Shown here one piece after another: positions 5,712 to 12,978 of a DNA stretch of 14,698 nucleotides; the stretch's first letter is position 1, and each line of letters opens with the position of its first letter. Source of the DNA: AC-32 sp035455605 (GTDB lineage Bacteria; Actinomycetota; Thermoleophilia; Gaiellales; Gaiellaceae); the NCBI GenBank assembly GCA_035455605.1, contig DATIER010000109.1, positions 1 to 14,698 of the forward strand, written 5' to 3'. The notes under the pieces are model-generated. The model did no database searches, was not told the origin of the DNA, and saw nothing but the letters and a program-made list of their open reading frames with translations. The translations under genes were made by a program, and so were the position numbers.

Positions 5712-5758
5712 ACGCACCGCGCTTCGGCAAATCCCGAATCACGCACCGCGAAGCGGTG
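5712..5758. repeat. Direct repeat and hairpins in the divergent control region
   Basis: ACGCACCGCG occurs twice (5712-5721 and 5741-5750), 29 bases apart start to start. Between and over them lie two small inverted repeats: TTCGG/CCGAA (5723-5727 with 5734-5738) and CACCGC/GCGGTG (5744-5749 with 5753-5758). The spacer separates a minus-strand membrane gene from the plus-strand phosphatase. The repeats could be regulator sites; this is inference. Confidence 0.35.
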
Positions 5759-5780
5759 ATCGGCGGAGCCGGGCGCCGCG

Positions 5781-5796
5781 CCGCTGGGTCCAGCGG
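5781..5796. promoter_or_regulatory. Perfect dyad over the expected -35 of the SpoIIE gene
   Basis: CCGCTGG and CCAGCGG flank a two-base GT centre, giving a 16-base perfect inverted repeat. It ends 6 bases before CATACT (5803-5808), the candidate -10, so a bound protein would cover the -35 region. It is a candidate operator. Confidence 0.4.
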
Positions 5797-5802
5797 GCCA
5801 GC

Positions 5803-5808
5803 CATACT
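5803..5808 (+). promoter_or_regulatory. Putative -10 hexamer of the SpoIIE phosphatase gene
   Basis: CATACT is followed by a GGGG run (5814-5817) that could be a weak SD for GTG 5826. If this hexamer is used, the TTG at 5808, which overlaps it, cannot be the start. Confidence 0.35.
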
Positions 5809-5825
5809 TGCTCGGGGCAGACGAC

Positions 5826-8468
5826 GTGGCCGTGGCCAGGGACACACGGGGTGGGACGGGGCTCGAGGGGGCGCTCGAGGCGATCGCCGCGCGCACGGCC
5901 GGGGTGACGTCCGCGGACGTCGTCGTCGTCCGGCTCGCGGACGAGTCCGGGGGCGCGACGGCGCGCGCCGTGCACGCCGATTCGCCCGCGCTCCGGGCGG
6001 AGCTCGAGGGCTCGCGCGTCTCGGCGCCCGAGATCCCGGTCGAGGAGCGCGACGACCCGGCCTCGCTGCCGCCGCCGCTGCAGCGGCTGACGGAGCAGCT
6101 CGGCGCGCAGGGGATCCTGCAGCTGCCGGTGCGCGACGGCAACGCCGTGGTCGGGTCGCTCGAGCTCGTCCGCCGGCGTCACGCCTTCGACGACCGCGAG
6201 CGGCGGCTCGCGCTCGCGGCCGCCGACGAGATCGCGCTGGCGCGGCGTGCCTTCGGCGACGGCGACGGCGCGGCCGCGGCGCCGGACCTGCTTGGCCTCG
6301 CCGGCGACGCGCTGACCGCGGGCTCCGACGAGACCCGCGCGGCCGACCAGGTCGCGACGCTCGCGGCCGAGGCGACCGGCGCGCGCGCGTGCGCCGTCTG
6401 GCGCTACGAGCCGCAGGGCCCGGTGCTCGCGGCGCTGGCCGGCACGGCGCTGCCGCCCGACGCGGCGCTCGAGGCGGCGCAGCGGGCGCGCGAGGTGCCG
6501 GGCGCGGCGGCGCTCGAGGGGCTGGAGACCGGCGAGGCGATCGTGACGCTGCAGCTCGGCGAGCCGCCGCAGGGCGCACTCCAGCTGCTGCTGGCGGAGG
6601 AGCCGGATCCCGACGACCCGCTGCTCGAGCGGCTCGGCACCTTCGCCGTCCGCGCGGCCCACGCCCTGCGCGCCGGCGAGCGGCGGCAGACGCTCTCCGT
6701 CGAGCTCGTGCGGACACGCGCGCTGCTGACGATCGTGGGGCAGGCGATCGCGCAGCTCTCGCTCGCGCACACGCTGGAGACGGCGATCGGTCACGTGTCG
6801 GAGCTGCTGGGGGCCGAGCGGCTGGCGGTGTATCTGACAACCGAGCATGGCCGCCTCGAGCCGGCCGCGGAGCGCGAGCTGACGGGCCCGCACGCCCGGG
6901 TCGCGGAGCGCCTGCTCGAGCTGCTGCTCGGCCCGGCGCGCGGCCGCGGCCTGCTCGGCATCGCCTACGCGCCCACCGATCCGCGCCTCGCCGCGGTGCA
7001 GGACGTGCTCGAGGAGCTCGGGATCGAGGCGGCGATCGCCGTCCCGCTGCGGGTCCGGGACGAGCTAATCGGCCTGCTGGCCGTCTACCCGCAGGCCGGG
7101 CGCGAGCTGACCGAGAACGAGGAGCAGCTGCTGCTCGCCCTGGCGGCTCAGCTCGCGGTCGCAGTCCAGAACGCGCGGCTCCACGAGGAGACGAAGCGCG
7201 CGGACGAGGGGCGGCGCGAGGCGCTCGAGGCCGAGCGCGAGGCCTCGAAGCGGCTGCAGGCCCTGTACGAGATCTCGCGCGTCTTCTCCGAGAGCCTCTC
7301 GCTCGACCTCACGCTCGACGCCGTCACGAGGACGCTCGTCGAGTCGCTCGAGGTCGACGCGGCCTCGCTGCGGATGCCGGACGAGCGCGGCGCCGCGCTC
7401 GACGTGGTGGCGATGCACGTCCGCGACGAGCGGATGTCCGAGCCGATGCGCGCCATCCTCTCGCTGCCGCATCCGCTCACGCCGGCGCGGCCGAGCGCCT
7501 TCCGCAGCGGACGGCCGATCGTGCTCGACCCGCGGACGGCCGCCGAGCTCGGGCCGGCGTTCCAGCCGCTCGCGCCGTTCCTCGAGAAGGGGTCGTCCGC
7601 TGCGGTGATCCCGATCGCGACGCAGGCGGAGATCCTCGGGACGCTGACGCTGGTCTCGCTCGACCCGGGGCGGCCGGTGACCGCCGCGACGCTCGACGCC
7701 GCGCTCTCGATCGCCGGCCAGGCCGCGCTCGCGCTCGACAACGCCCGCCTGTACCAGCAGCAGAAGCAGTTCGCCGACTCGATGCAGCGCTCGCTCCTGC
7801 CGCGCGCGCGGCCGGTGACCGAGGGGCTCGAGGTCGGCGCGGTCTACGCCTCCTCGGCGCGGATGGACGTCGGCGGCGACGTCTACGACTTCCTCGACCT
7901 GGCCGACGGCCGCCTCGCGGTCGTGCTCGGCGACGTCACTGGCCACGGGATCGACGCCGCCGCGGACATGGCGATGGCGAAGTTCGTCTTCCGCTCGCTG
8001 GCGCGCGAGCACTCGGAGCCGGACGACTTCCTGGCCGCCGCCAACGAGATCGTGCTCGAGGAGATCGCCGAGGGGAAGTTCATCACGATGCTCTACCTGA
8101 CCGCCGACGGGCGCGCAGGGGAGCTCGCCTGTGCGAGCGCGGGGCATCCACCGCCGCGGGTCGTGCGCGGCGGAGCAGTTGCACCGCTCGGCGTGCGCGG
8201 GCTGGCGCTCGGGATCGCCGGCGGGCAGACGTACGGCGTCGAGCGCGTGCAGCTGGCGCGCGGCGATGCGGCCGTCCTGTTCACCGACGGGCTCGTCGAG
8301 GCGCGGCGCGAGGGCGAGATGTACGGCGAGGAGCGCCTCGACGCGGCGCTCGCCGCGAGGACGGAGCTGCCGGCCGAGCAGCTCGCGCAGGCGCTCGTCG
8401 AGGACTGCCGCGCCTTTGCCGGCGACCTCGCGGACGACTGCGCGGTCGTCGTCGTCAGGCGCTCGTGA
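5826..8468 (+). CDS. Multi-GAF sensor with SpoIIE/PP2C-type phosphatase
   Basis: This is a cytoplasmic serine/threonine phosphatase of the RsbU/SpoIIE type, whose usual targets are phosphorylated STAS anti-anti-sigma factors. With GTG 5826 it is 880 aa. Four GAF-like units are visible at about 12-142, 160-278, 296-448 and 480-638; the first two are the more divergent. A charged coiled coil (about 448-478) joins units three and four. The PP2C domain spans about 646-880, opening with QFADSMQRSLLP and carrying MDVGGD (680-685), GDVTGHG (702-708) and DDCAV (870-874), so the metal-binding Asp residues are intact. Starts at TTG 5808 or GTG 5832 are possible. No STAS or anti-sigma kinase gene is nearby. 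It overlaps the next gene by 4 bases. Confidence 0.93.
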   Translation: MAVARDTRGGTGLEGALEAIAARTAGVTSADVVVVRLADESGGATARAVHADSPALRAELEGSRVSAPEIPVEERDDPASLPPPLQRLTEQLGAQGILQLPVRDGNAVVGSLELVRRRHAFDDRERRLALAAADEIALARRAFGDGDGAAAAPDLLGLAGDALTAGSDETRAADQVATLAAEATGARACAVWRYEPQGPVLAALAGTALPPDAALEAAQRAREVPGAAALEGLETGEAIVTLQLGEPPQGALQLLLAEEPDPDDPLLERLGTFAVRAAHALRAGERRQTLSVELVRTRALLTIVGQAIAQLSLAHTLETAIGHVSELLGAERLAVYLTTEHGRLEPAAERELTGPHARVAERLLELLLGPARGRGLLGIAYAPTDPRLAAVQDVLEELGIEAAIAVPLRVRDELIGLLAVYPQAGRELTENEEQLLLALAAQLAVAVQNARLHEETKRADEGRREALEAEREASKRLQALYEISRVFSESLSLDLTLDAVTRTLVESLEVDAASLRMPDERGAALDVVAMHVRDERMSEPMRAILSLPHPLTPARPSAFRSGRPIVLDPRTAAELGPAFQPLAPFLEKGSSAAVIPIATQAEILGTLTLVSLDPGRPVTAATLDAALSIAGQAALALDNARLYQQQKQFADSMQRSLLPRARPVTEGLEVGAVYASSARMDVGGDVYDFLDLADGRLAVVLGDVTGHGIDAAADMAMAKFVFRSLAREHSEPDDFLAAANEIVLEEIAEGKFITMLYLTADGRAGELACASAGHPPPRVVRGGAVAPLGVRGLALGIAGGQTYGVERVQLARGDAAVLFTDGLVEARREGEMYGEERLDAALAARTELPAEQLAQALVEDCRAFAGDLADDCAVVVVRRS

Positions 8469-9163
8469 TCGACCTCTCGCGGCGGAACGGCCGCATGCTC
8501 CGGATCGGCCATCGCGGCGCGGCGGCGCTCGCCCCCGAGAACTCGCTCGAGGCGATCGCGCTCGCCGTCGAGCTCGGCTGCGACCTGGTCGAGTTCGACG
8601 TCCACGCGGTCGACGGCACCCTCGTGGTCGCGCACGACGAGCCGCTCGAGGCCGGCGGGCTGCCGATCCTCGACGACGTGCTCGGCTATCTGGCCGGAAC
8701 CGGAGCGGGCGTCCACCTCGACCTGAAGGCGACCGGCGCAGAGGCGGCGGTCACCGACGAGCTGCGGCGCCACCGCCTTGTCGGCCGGACGCTCGTCAGC
8801 TCCTTCCGGCGCAGCACGCTGCGCAGGCTGCACGCGGTCGAGCCGGAGCTCCGCCTCGGGCGCACCTACCCGCAGGACCGCACCGGGCTGACGAAGCGCG
8901 CGGTCTTCCACCCGCCGGCGCGGACGATCGTGCGAGGGCTCCGCCGGGCGCTCCCCCGCTGGATCGGCCGCCTGCTCGCGGGATCGAGCGCGACGGCGGC
9001 AGTGCTGTACTGGGAGGTGATCAGCGAGCCCGTCGTCGCCCGCTGCCACGCGCTCGGCGCGCCGGTGCTCGCGTGGACGGTCGACGACCGGGAGGTGCTG
9101 CCGTGGCTCGAGCGCGCCGGGGTCGACGGCGTCGTCACGAACGATCCGCGGATTTTCGCCTGA
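8465..9163 (+). CDS. Glycerophosphodiester phosphodiesterase (GDPD)
   Basis: The enzyme hydrolyses glycerophosphodiesters to glycerol-3-phosphate and an alcohol. The 232-aa product has the TIM-barrel family motifs: RIGHRGA (His16, Arg17), PENSLEAI, EFDVH (Glu43, Asp45) and the second catalytic His57 in VAHDE; the C-terminal WTVDD and GVDGVVTNDP blocks match the family. No signal peptide is seen, so it is cytoplasmic. GTG 8465 overlaps the phosphatase stop as GTGA, suggesting coupling; ATG 8495 would trim ten residues and still keep every motif. Residues about 140-185 form an Arg-rich insert. Physical coupling to a sensor phosphatase hints at co-expression in stress or lipid turnover, which is inference. 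Confidence 0.93.
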   Translation: MIDLSRRNGRMLRIGHRGAAALAPENSLEAIALAVELGCDLVEFDVHAVDGTLVVAHDEPLEAGGLPILDDVLGYLAGTGAGVHLDLKATGAEAAVTDELRRHRLVGRTLVSSFRRSTLRRLHAVEPELRLGRTYPQDRTGLTKRAVFHPPARTIVRGLRRALPRWIGRLLAGSSATAAVLYWEVISEPVVARCHALGAPVLAWTVDDREVLPWLERAGVDGVVTNDPRIFA

Positions 9164-9167
9164 CCTC

Positions 9168-9173
9168 TACACT
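9168..9173 (+). promoter_or_regulatory. Putative -10 hexamer of the L,D-transpeptidase gene (leaderless)
   Basis: TACACT lies in the 19-base gap after the GDPD gene and ends 9 bases before ATG 9183. It suggests the transpeptidase and the downstream thiol-redox genes start a new transcript. Confidence 0.45.
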
Positions 9174-9182
9174 TTCGCCGGG

Positions 9183-10178
9183 ATGAGGAAGGCGGCTCTG
9201 GCACTGCTGTTCGCGCTCGGCCTGCTCGCCGCCGGCGGCCTCTCGGCGGGCGTCGTCGCGGCGACCACGACGACCGGCACCACCGGCACCACCACCACCA
9301 CCACGCCGGCCGTGATCGCCGACGGGGTGACGATCTCGGGCGTCGAGGTCGGCGGGATGACGTCGGCCGACGCCTACGCCGCCGTCGCCGACTCCTTCGC
9401 GCGCCCGGTCGTGCTGCTCGCGCCGCACAGCCGCCTGGCGCTCGCGCCGGCGCGGATCGGCGCGATGGCCTACGTCCGCGACGCCGTCGCGCGGGCGCTG
9501 GCGGCTCCTGCGGGCACCGAGCTCAAGCTGCGCGTGATCCTCAGCCGCAAGGGCGCGCAGCGCTACCTCGCCACGCTGGCCAAGCGGTTCGACCACGCGC
9601 CGGTCGACGCGGCGCTCGCGCTGCGGAACCTGCGCCCGGTCGTCACGCCGGAGCGGGCGGGCCGTTCGCTGCGTCAGCTGAACGCGATGAACGCGATCTT
9701 CACCGCGCTCGCGACGAACACCCGGCCGGAGGTGTGGCTCCGCTTCACGGCGGTGAAACCGTCGGTCACGCGGGCGTCGTATGGACCGGTGATCGTGATC
9801 CGCCGTGGCTCGAACCGGCTCTACCTCTACCGGGGCATGCGGTTCGAGCGCGTCTTCGGCGTCGCCACCGGCCAGTCCGCCTACCCGACGCCGCTCGGAC
9901 GCTGGCAGATCGTCGTCAAGTGGCGCAACCCGTGGTGGTACCCGCCGAACTCGGCGTGGGCGGCGGGCGAGAAGCCGGTGCCGCCGGGGCCGGGCAACCC
10001 GCTGGGGACGCGCTGGATGGGCCTGTCCGCGAGCGGCGTCGGCATCCACGGCACGCCCGACGACGCGTCGATCGGCTACTCGGCCTCCCACGGCTGCATC
10101 CGGATGCACATCCCCGACGCGGAGTGGCTCTTCAACCACGTGACGGTCGGGACGACGGTCTTCATCGTCTCGGCCTGA
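9183..10178 (+). CDS. L,D-transpeptidase (YkuD domain), secreted
   Basis: L,D-transpeptidases make 3-3 peptidoglycan cross-links outside the membrane. The 331-aa product has a signal peptide (about 1-27, basic start then LALLFALGLLAAGG), a Thr/Gly linker (about 28-41), a peptidoglycan-binding-like/VanW-associated region (about 45-200), and a C-terminal YkuD domain (about 200-331). The catalytic motif is complete: His289 in GIHGTP, and Ser302-His303-Gly304-Cys305 in SASHGCIRM. ATG 9183 fits the signal peptide. The next gene starts one base after its stop, so the two are probably cotranscribed. Confidence 0.93.
   Translation: MRKAALALLFALGLLAAGGLSAGVVAATTTTGTTGTTTTTTPAVIADGVTISGVEVGGMTSADAYAAVADSFARPVVLLAPHSRLALAPARIGAMAYVRDAVARALAAPAGTELKLRVILSRKGAQRYLATLAKRFDHAPVDAALALRNLRPVVTPERAGRSLRQLNAMNAIFTALATNTRPEVWLRFTAVKPSVTRASYGPVIVIRRGSNRLYLYRGMRFERVFGVATGQSAYPTPLGRWQIVVKWRNPWWYPPNSAWAAGEKPVPPGPGNPLGTRWMGLSASGVGIHGTPDDASIGYSASHGCIRMHIPDAEWLFNHVTVGTTVFIVSA
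9264..9305 (+). repeat. ACC-rich codon repeat encoding a poly-Thr linker
   Basis: Fourteen codons, mostly ACC with some ACG and GGC, encode a Thr/Gly tract just after the signal peptide of the transpeptidase. Such triplet runs can change length by slippage; the linker would tolerate this. Confidence 0.7.
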
Positions 10179-10179
10179 G

Positions 10180-10707
10180 ATGTCGGCACGGCTGAAGCTC
10201 GGGGCGCAGGCACTCGCCGTCGGTCTCGTGGCGCTGCTGCTCGCGCTCCTCGTCTGGAAGCTCGCTCACGGCAGCGGCAAGAAGGCGGCGGTCGGCAAGG
10301 CGGCGCCGAACTTCACGCTCAACCGGATCGACAGGCCGGGCAAGCTGCAGCTCGCCTCGCTGCGCGGCAAGGTCGTGGTGCTGAACTTCTGGGCCTCGTG
10401 GTGCTACCCGTGCAAGCAGGAGGCGCCGACCCTCGCCGCGGCCTCGAAGCGCTGGCCGGGCCGGGTCGTCGTGCTCGGCGTCGACGTGAACGACTTCGCC
10501 GGCGACGCGCGCAAGTTCGCGCACAAGTACGGACTCGACTACCCGATCGTCCACGACAACCACAACGTCACCTCGCCGACGTACGGCCTCACGGGACTGC
10601 CCGAGACGTTCTTCATCGACCGCGCCGGCAGGGTGGTCGTGCACGTCGCCGGCCAGGTGAACGCGACCGACGTGCAGGACGGCGTCGCGCAGGCGCTGAA
10701 GTCGTGA
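10180..10707 (+). CDS. TlpA/CcmG-like membrane-anchored thioredoxin
   Basis: This is an extracytoplasmic thiol-disulfide oxidoreductase, probably a reductant for apocytochrome c or the CcmH heme-ligation site. The 175-aa product has an uncleaved signal anchor (about 8-28) and a thioredoxin fold (about 40-175) with the redox motif WCYPC (Cys75, Cys78) and the cis-proline region LTGLPETFFID. NFWASWC is typical of the TlpA/ResA/CcmG group. ATG 10180 is one base after the transpeptidase stop. It is followed, with a GTGA overlap, by CcmH and then CcdA, which strongly supports a role in cytochrome c maturation. Whether it acts as CcmG or ResA cannot be settled from sequence alone. Confidence 0.92.
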   Translation: MSARLKLGAQALAVGLVALLLALLVWKLAHGSGKKAAVGKAAPNFTLNRIDRPGKLQLASLRGKVVVLNFWASWCYPCKQEAPTLAAASKRWPGRVVVLGVDVNDFAGDARKFAHKYGLDYPIVHDNHNVTSPTYGLTGLPETFFIDRAGRVVVHVAGQVNATDVQDGVAQALKS

Positions 10708-11162
10708 GGCTGCTCGTCCTCGCGCTGGTCGCGCTGGTGCTGGCGGCGCCGGCGGCGGCCAGCGAGCAGCACCCGACGCTCGGCGAGCTCGAGGGCCAGC
10801 TGATGTGCCCGATCTGCCAGGGCGAGACGCTGGCGCAGTCGGATTCGCCCGCCGCGCAGCGGATCAAGGCGTATGTCCAGCTGCGCATCGACCAGGGGGC
10901 GACGCGGAGCCAGATCAAGCGCGAGCTCGTCCAGCAGTGGGGGACGCGGATCCTGGCCGCGCCGCCGCGTCACGGCTTCGACCTGCTCGCGTGGCTGCTG
11001 CCGATCGCCGGCGTGCTCGGCGGCGCCGCGGTGATCGGCGCGCTCGCCTGGCGCTGGTCGCGGCAGCGCGAGCCGGCGGCGCAGTGGACGCTGACAGCGC
11101 GGCCGCTCGGGCCGGAGGACGAGCGACGGGTGGACGAAGAGCTGCGGCGCTTCGATGGGTGA
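10704..11162 (+). CDS. ccmH: Cytochrome c maturation protein CcmH
   Basis: CcmH binds or reduces apocytochrome c Cys residues for heme attachment in the System I pathway. The 152-aa product has a signal peptide (about 1-19), the conserved redox block LMCPICQGETLAQSDSP with Cys35 and Cys38, the helical region through about residue 85 with RIKAYVQLRIDQG, one membrane span (about 93-117) and a short polar tail ending in DEELRRFDG. This is the short, single-domain form without a TPR part. GTG 10704 overlaps the previous stop as GTGA. The ATG of ccdA lies inside its last codons, with 8 bases of overlap. Confidence 0.93.
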   Translation: MRLLVLALVALVLAAPAAASEQHPTLGELEGQLMCPICQGETLAQSDSPAAQRIKAYVQLRIDQGATRSQIKRELVQQWGTRILAAPPRHGFDLLAWLLPIAGVLGGAAVIGALAWRWSRQREPAAQWTLTARPLGPEDERRVDEELRRFDG

Positions 11163-11868
11163 GCGGCTCGCGGCGGCGTTCGCGGCCGGGCTGGTCTCGG
11201 TGGCGTTCCCGTGCGTGCTGCCGCTCGTGCCCGGCTACCTGTCGGCGATCTCCTCCGTCGAGGTCAACCGGCTCGGCGAGCGCGGGGTGGCGCGGCGCGT
11301 GGTCGCGGCGAGCGCGCCGTTCGCGCTCGGGTTCACGGTCGTCTTCGTGGCGCTCGGCGCCGGAGCGGCGGCGATCGGCCACTGGGTCGACCTCTCGACG
11401 AGGACGAAGCTGGCGGGATTCGTGCTGGTCGTGCTCGGGCTCGCGTTCATGGGGCTGCTGCCGTGGCCCGAGCGGCTGGTGGCCCCCGGCGCGCTGACGC
11501 GGGCGCGCGCGTCGGGCTCGCGGGCGCTGCTCGGCGCGGCCTTCGCCGTCTGCGCGGCGCCGTGCGTCGGCGTCGTGCTGAGCGCGATCCTCGTGCTGGC
11601 CGCCGACTCGCGGACGGTCGTCCGCGGCGTGATCCTGCTGGCGGTCTACTCGCTAGGGCTCACCGTCGCCTTCGTCGCGATCGGGATCGCGTTCGGGCAC
11701 GCGATGACCGCGTTTCGGTGGGTGCGCGACCACTACGACGTGATCCGCGTCGTCAGCGGCAGCGTCCTCGTCGCGCTCGGCCTGCTGCTGTTCTTCGACC
11801 GCAACTGGTGGTTGAACGTCGCCGTGCATCGCTTCTTCGACGCGATCGGCCTCGGCGGCCAGCTCTAG
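11155..11868 (+). CDS. ccdA: CcdA-type thiol-reductant transporter
   Basis: CcdA passes electrons from cytoplasmic thioredoxin across the membrane to extracytoplasmic thiol proteins such as TlpA/ResA. The 237-aa product is a six-span membrane protein with spans at about 5-30, 49-75, 84-103, 123-150, 158-185 and 200-220. The paired Cys residues are Cys20 in FPCVLPLVPGYL and Cys137 in CAAPCVG; Cys133 lies close by. It ends the gene set TlpA-like, CcmH, CcdA. Its TAG stop shares the palindrome CTAG with the stop of the opposite-strand DUF309 gene. Confidence 0.94.
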   Translation: MGERLAAAFAAGLVSVAFPCVLPLVPGYLSAISSVEVNRLGERGVARRVVAASAPFALGFTVVFVALGAGAAAIGHWVDLSTRTKLAGFVLVVLGLAFMGLLPWPERLVAPGALTRARASGSRALLGAAFAVCAAPCVGVVLSAILVLAADSRTVVRGVILLAVYSLGLTVAFVAIGIAFGHAMTAFRWVRDHYDVIRVVSGSVLVALGLLLFFDRNWWLNVAVHRFFDAIGLGGQL

Positions 11869-12188
11869 AGGCGCGGCAGCGCGAGCGCGAGCGAGCCGCC
11901 GACGACGACGGCCCGCGCCGCGGCGACCTGCTCCAGGACGGACGCGACGTCGACGCCCTCGTGCTCCGGCGCGTACGGCCCGAGCCGCCGGGCCGCCTTC
12001 TCGAGCTGCCGCTCGCAGCCGACGCGGTTGCCGCGGCCGGCCTGGTACCAGGCGACCGCGACGTGCACGAGGCCCTGGTAGAAGTCGCGCTCCTCGGGCG
12101 CGGCCGCCCGCCAGACCTCCTCCAGCACCTCGTGGGCGGCGAAGTACTCGCCGCGGCGGATCAGGCCGAGGCCTTCCTCCAGGCTCAC
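11865..12188 (-). CDS. DUF309 family protein
   Basis: The function is unknown. The 107-aa, all-helical product shows the family signature RRGEYFAAHEVLEEVWR (His19, Glu20 and Trp26, counted from GTG 12188) and FYQGLVHVAVAWYQ (Gln38, His42), which together suggest a small buried polar or metal site. GTG 12188 is chosen because it overlaps the upstream stop as GTGA; GTG 12209 would extend it by seven residues and overlap by 25 bases. The gene is downstream of the PPOX-class oxidoreductase in a two-gene minus-strand unit. Confidence 0.9.
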   Translation of the reverse strand: MSLEEGLGLIRRGEYFAAHEVLEEVWRAAAPEERDFYQGLVHVAVAWYQAGRGNRVGCERQLEKAARRLGPYAPEHEGVDVASVLEQVAAARAVVVGGSLALALPRL

Positions 12189-12583
12189 GCCGGCGGCCAG
12201 AGGTGCCACGACTCGACCTCGACCCAGGCGCTGACGCGACGGCTCTCGCGGTCGCGGAACGGCTCGCCGCCGTAGTGCACCGAGAGGCGGTCGATGTCGG
12301 CGAGATCCCTGTCGTCGACGAGCTCCGCCACCCGCCCGAGCAGGGTCACCTGCCGGTACCAGCTCTCGCCGTCGAGCACCGTCAGCGACACCCGCGGGTC
12401 GCGCCGCATGAAGCCGAGCCGGGCACGTGAGGCGTCCATGTTCAGCAGCACGCGCCCGCCCTCCCAGAGGTACCAGGTCGCGACCGTGTGGGGCGAGCCG
12501 TCCGGCCGGAGCGTGGCCACGACGGCCGGGTTCGGGCGGCGCAGGAGCTCGTCGAGCTCGGGCGGCAGAGGCGGGCGCGGCAC
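12185..12583 (-). CDS. PPOX-class (F420/flavin-binding split-barrel) oxidoreductase
   Basis: The family is a split-barrel flavoenzyme group that includes pyridoxamine-phosphate oxidase and F420-dependent reductases. The 132-aa product has the family run: ELLRRPNPAVVATLRPDGSPH (strand pair), TVATWYLWEGGRVLLNM, RARLGFMRRDPRVSLTVLD, and YRQVTLLGRVAEL. It most resembles the F420-dependent TIGR03618-like set; the cofactor cannot be read from sequence. GTG 12583 is the start; the upstream hexamer TACGAA six bases away is a weaker -10 match. It is divergent from the receiver-like gene, 60 bases apart. Confidence 0.88.
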   Translation of the reverse strand: MPRPPLPPELDELLRRPNPAVVATLRPDGSPHTVATWYLWEGGRVLLNMDASRARLGFMRRDPRVSLTVLDGESWYRQVTLLGRVAELVDDRDLADIDRLSVHYGGEPFRDRESRRVSAWVEVESWHLWPPA

Positions 12584-12631
12584 GCGCCGTTCGTATCAGA
12601 TCGCGCCGTTGGTGCCGTCGCGAAAGGATGC

Positions 12632-12637
12632 TACGTT
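12632..12637 (+). promoter_or_regulatory. Putative -10 hexamer for the receiver-like gene (with -35)
   Basis: TACGTT ends 6 bases before GTG 12644. TTGGTG at 12609-12614 is 17 bases upstream, the optimal -35/-10 spacing, making this the best two-part promoter in the window. Confidence 0.55.
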
Positions 12638-12643
12638 TGCCAC

Positions 12644-12949
12644 GTGGCGACGATCCTGCTGGTGGGGGTCGATCTCTTCTTCCGAGGAAAGCTCGAAGGG
12701 CTTCTGCCCGGCCACCACCTGACCACGACGGAGAACGTCGACCCGCCCGACTGCGTGATCGCGGACATCGCCCGCGTCGACCCCGACGAGGTCGCCGACG
12801 CGTACCCGGAGGTGCCGATCCTTGGCTTCACGAACCACACGGACACGGACGGCCTGCGACGCGCGCACGCTGCGGGCTTCGACCAGGTCGTCGCCAAATC
12901 GGCCCTCGACGAGCGGGCGAAAGCGCTCGTCGAGGAGCTGACAGGCTGA
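12644..12949 (+). CDS. Stand-alone degenerate receiver-like protein
   Basis: The 101-aa product has the length and secondary-structure rhythm of a response-regulator receiver: ATILLVGVDLFFRGKLEGLL for strand 1/helix 1, CVIADIA with Asp41 at the phosphoacceptor place, PILGFTNH with Thr63, and VVAKSALDE with Lys85. The acidic pair after strand 1 is missing: Gly8 and Val9 stand where Asp residues belong, so Mg2+ binding and normal phosphorylation are doubtful. There is no output domain. GTG 12644 is fixed by the promoter. It may be a phosphorylation-independent interaction module; the identification as a receiver is by pattern only. Confidence 0.8.
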   Translation: MATILLVGVDLFFRGKLEGLLPGHHLTTTENVDPPDCVIADIARVDPDEVADAYPEVPILGFTNHTDTDGLRRAHAAGFDQVVAKSALDERAKALVEELTG

Positions 12950-12959
12950 CCGGCCGGTC
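12948..12959. promoter_or_regulatory. 12-base perfect palindrome upstream of the ferredoxin promoter
   Basis: GACCGGCCGGTC reads the same on both strands. It overlaps the stop of the receiver-like gene and lies just upstream of the -10 TAGACT, in the place where a repressor would block the promoter. It may also be a chance GC palindrome. Confidence 0.3.
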
Positions 12960-12963
12960 TGAT

Positions 12964-12969
12964 TAGACT
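12964..12969 (+). promoter_or_regulatory. Putative -10 hexamer of the ferredoxin gene (leaderless)
   Basis: TAGACT ends 9 bases before GTG 12979, and no SD sequence is present. Confidence 0.5.
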
Positions 12970-12978
12970 GGCGGCGCC

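Noticed and set aside
7065..8147. 360-aa minus-strand open frame
   Set aside because: Antisense to the GAF-SpoIIE gene; composition typical of GC-rich antisense frames.
5645..9163. A very long plus-strand open frame that could look like a 1172-aa protein
   Set aside because: Up to about 8460 it is an Arg/Ala/Gly-rich shadow of the SpoIIE gene in another frame; only 8465-9163 is real and is the GDPD.
9135..10139. 334-aa minus-strand open frame
   Set aside because: Antisense shadow of the L,D-transpeptidase; Arg-rich and motif-free.
12189..12209. Longer DUF309 start at GTG 12209
   Set aside because: The family-like N-terminus begins at GTG 12188, which forms a GTGA junction with the upstream stop.
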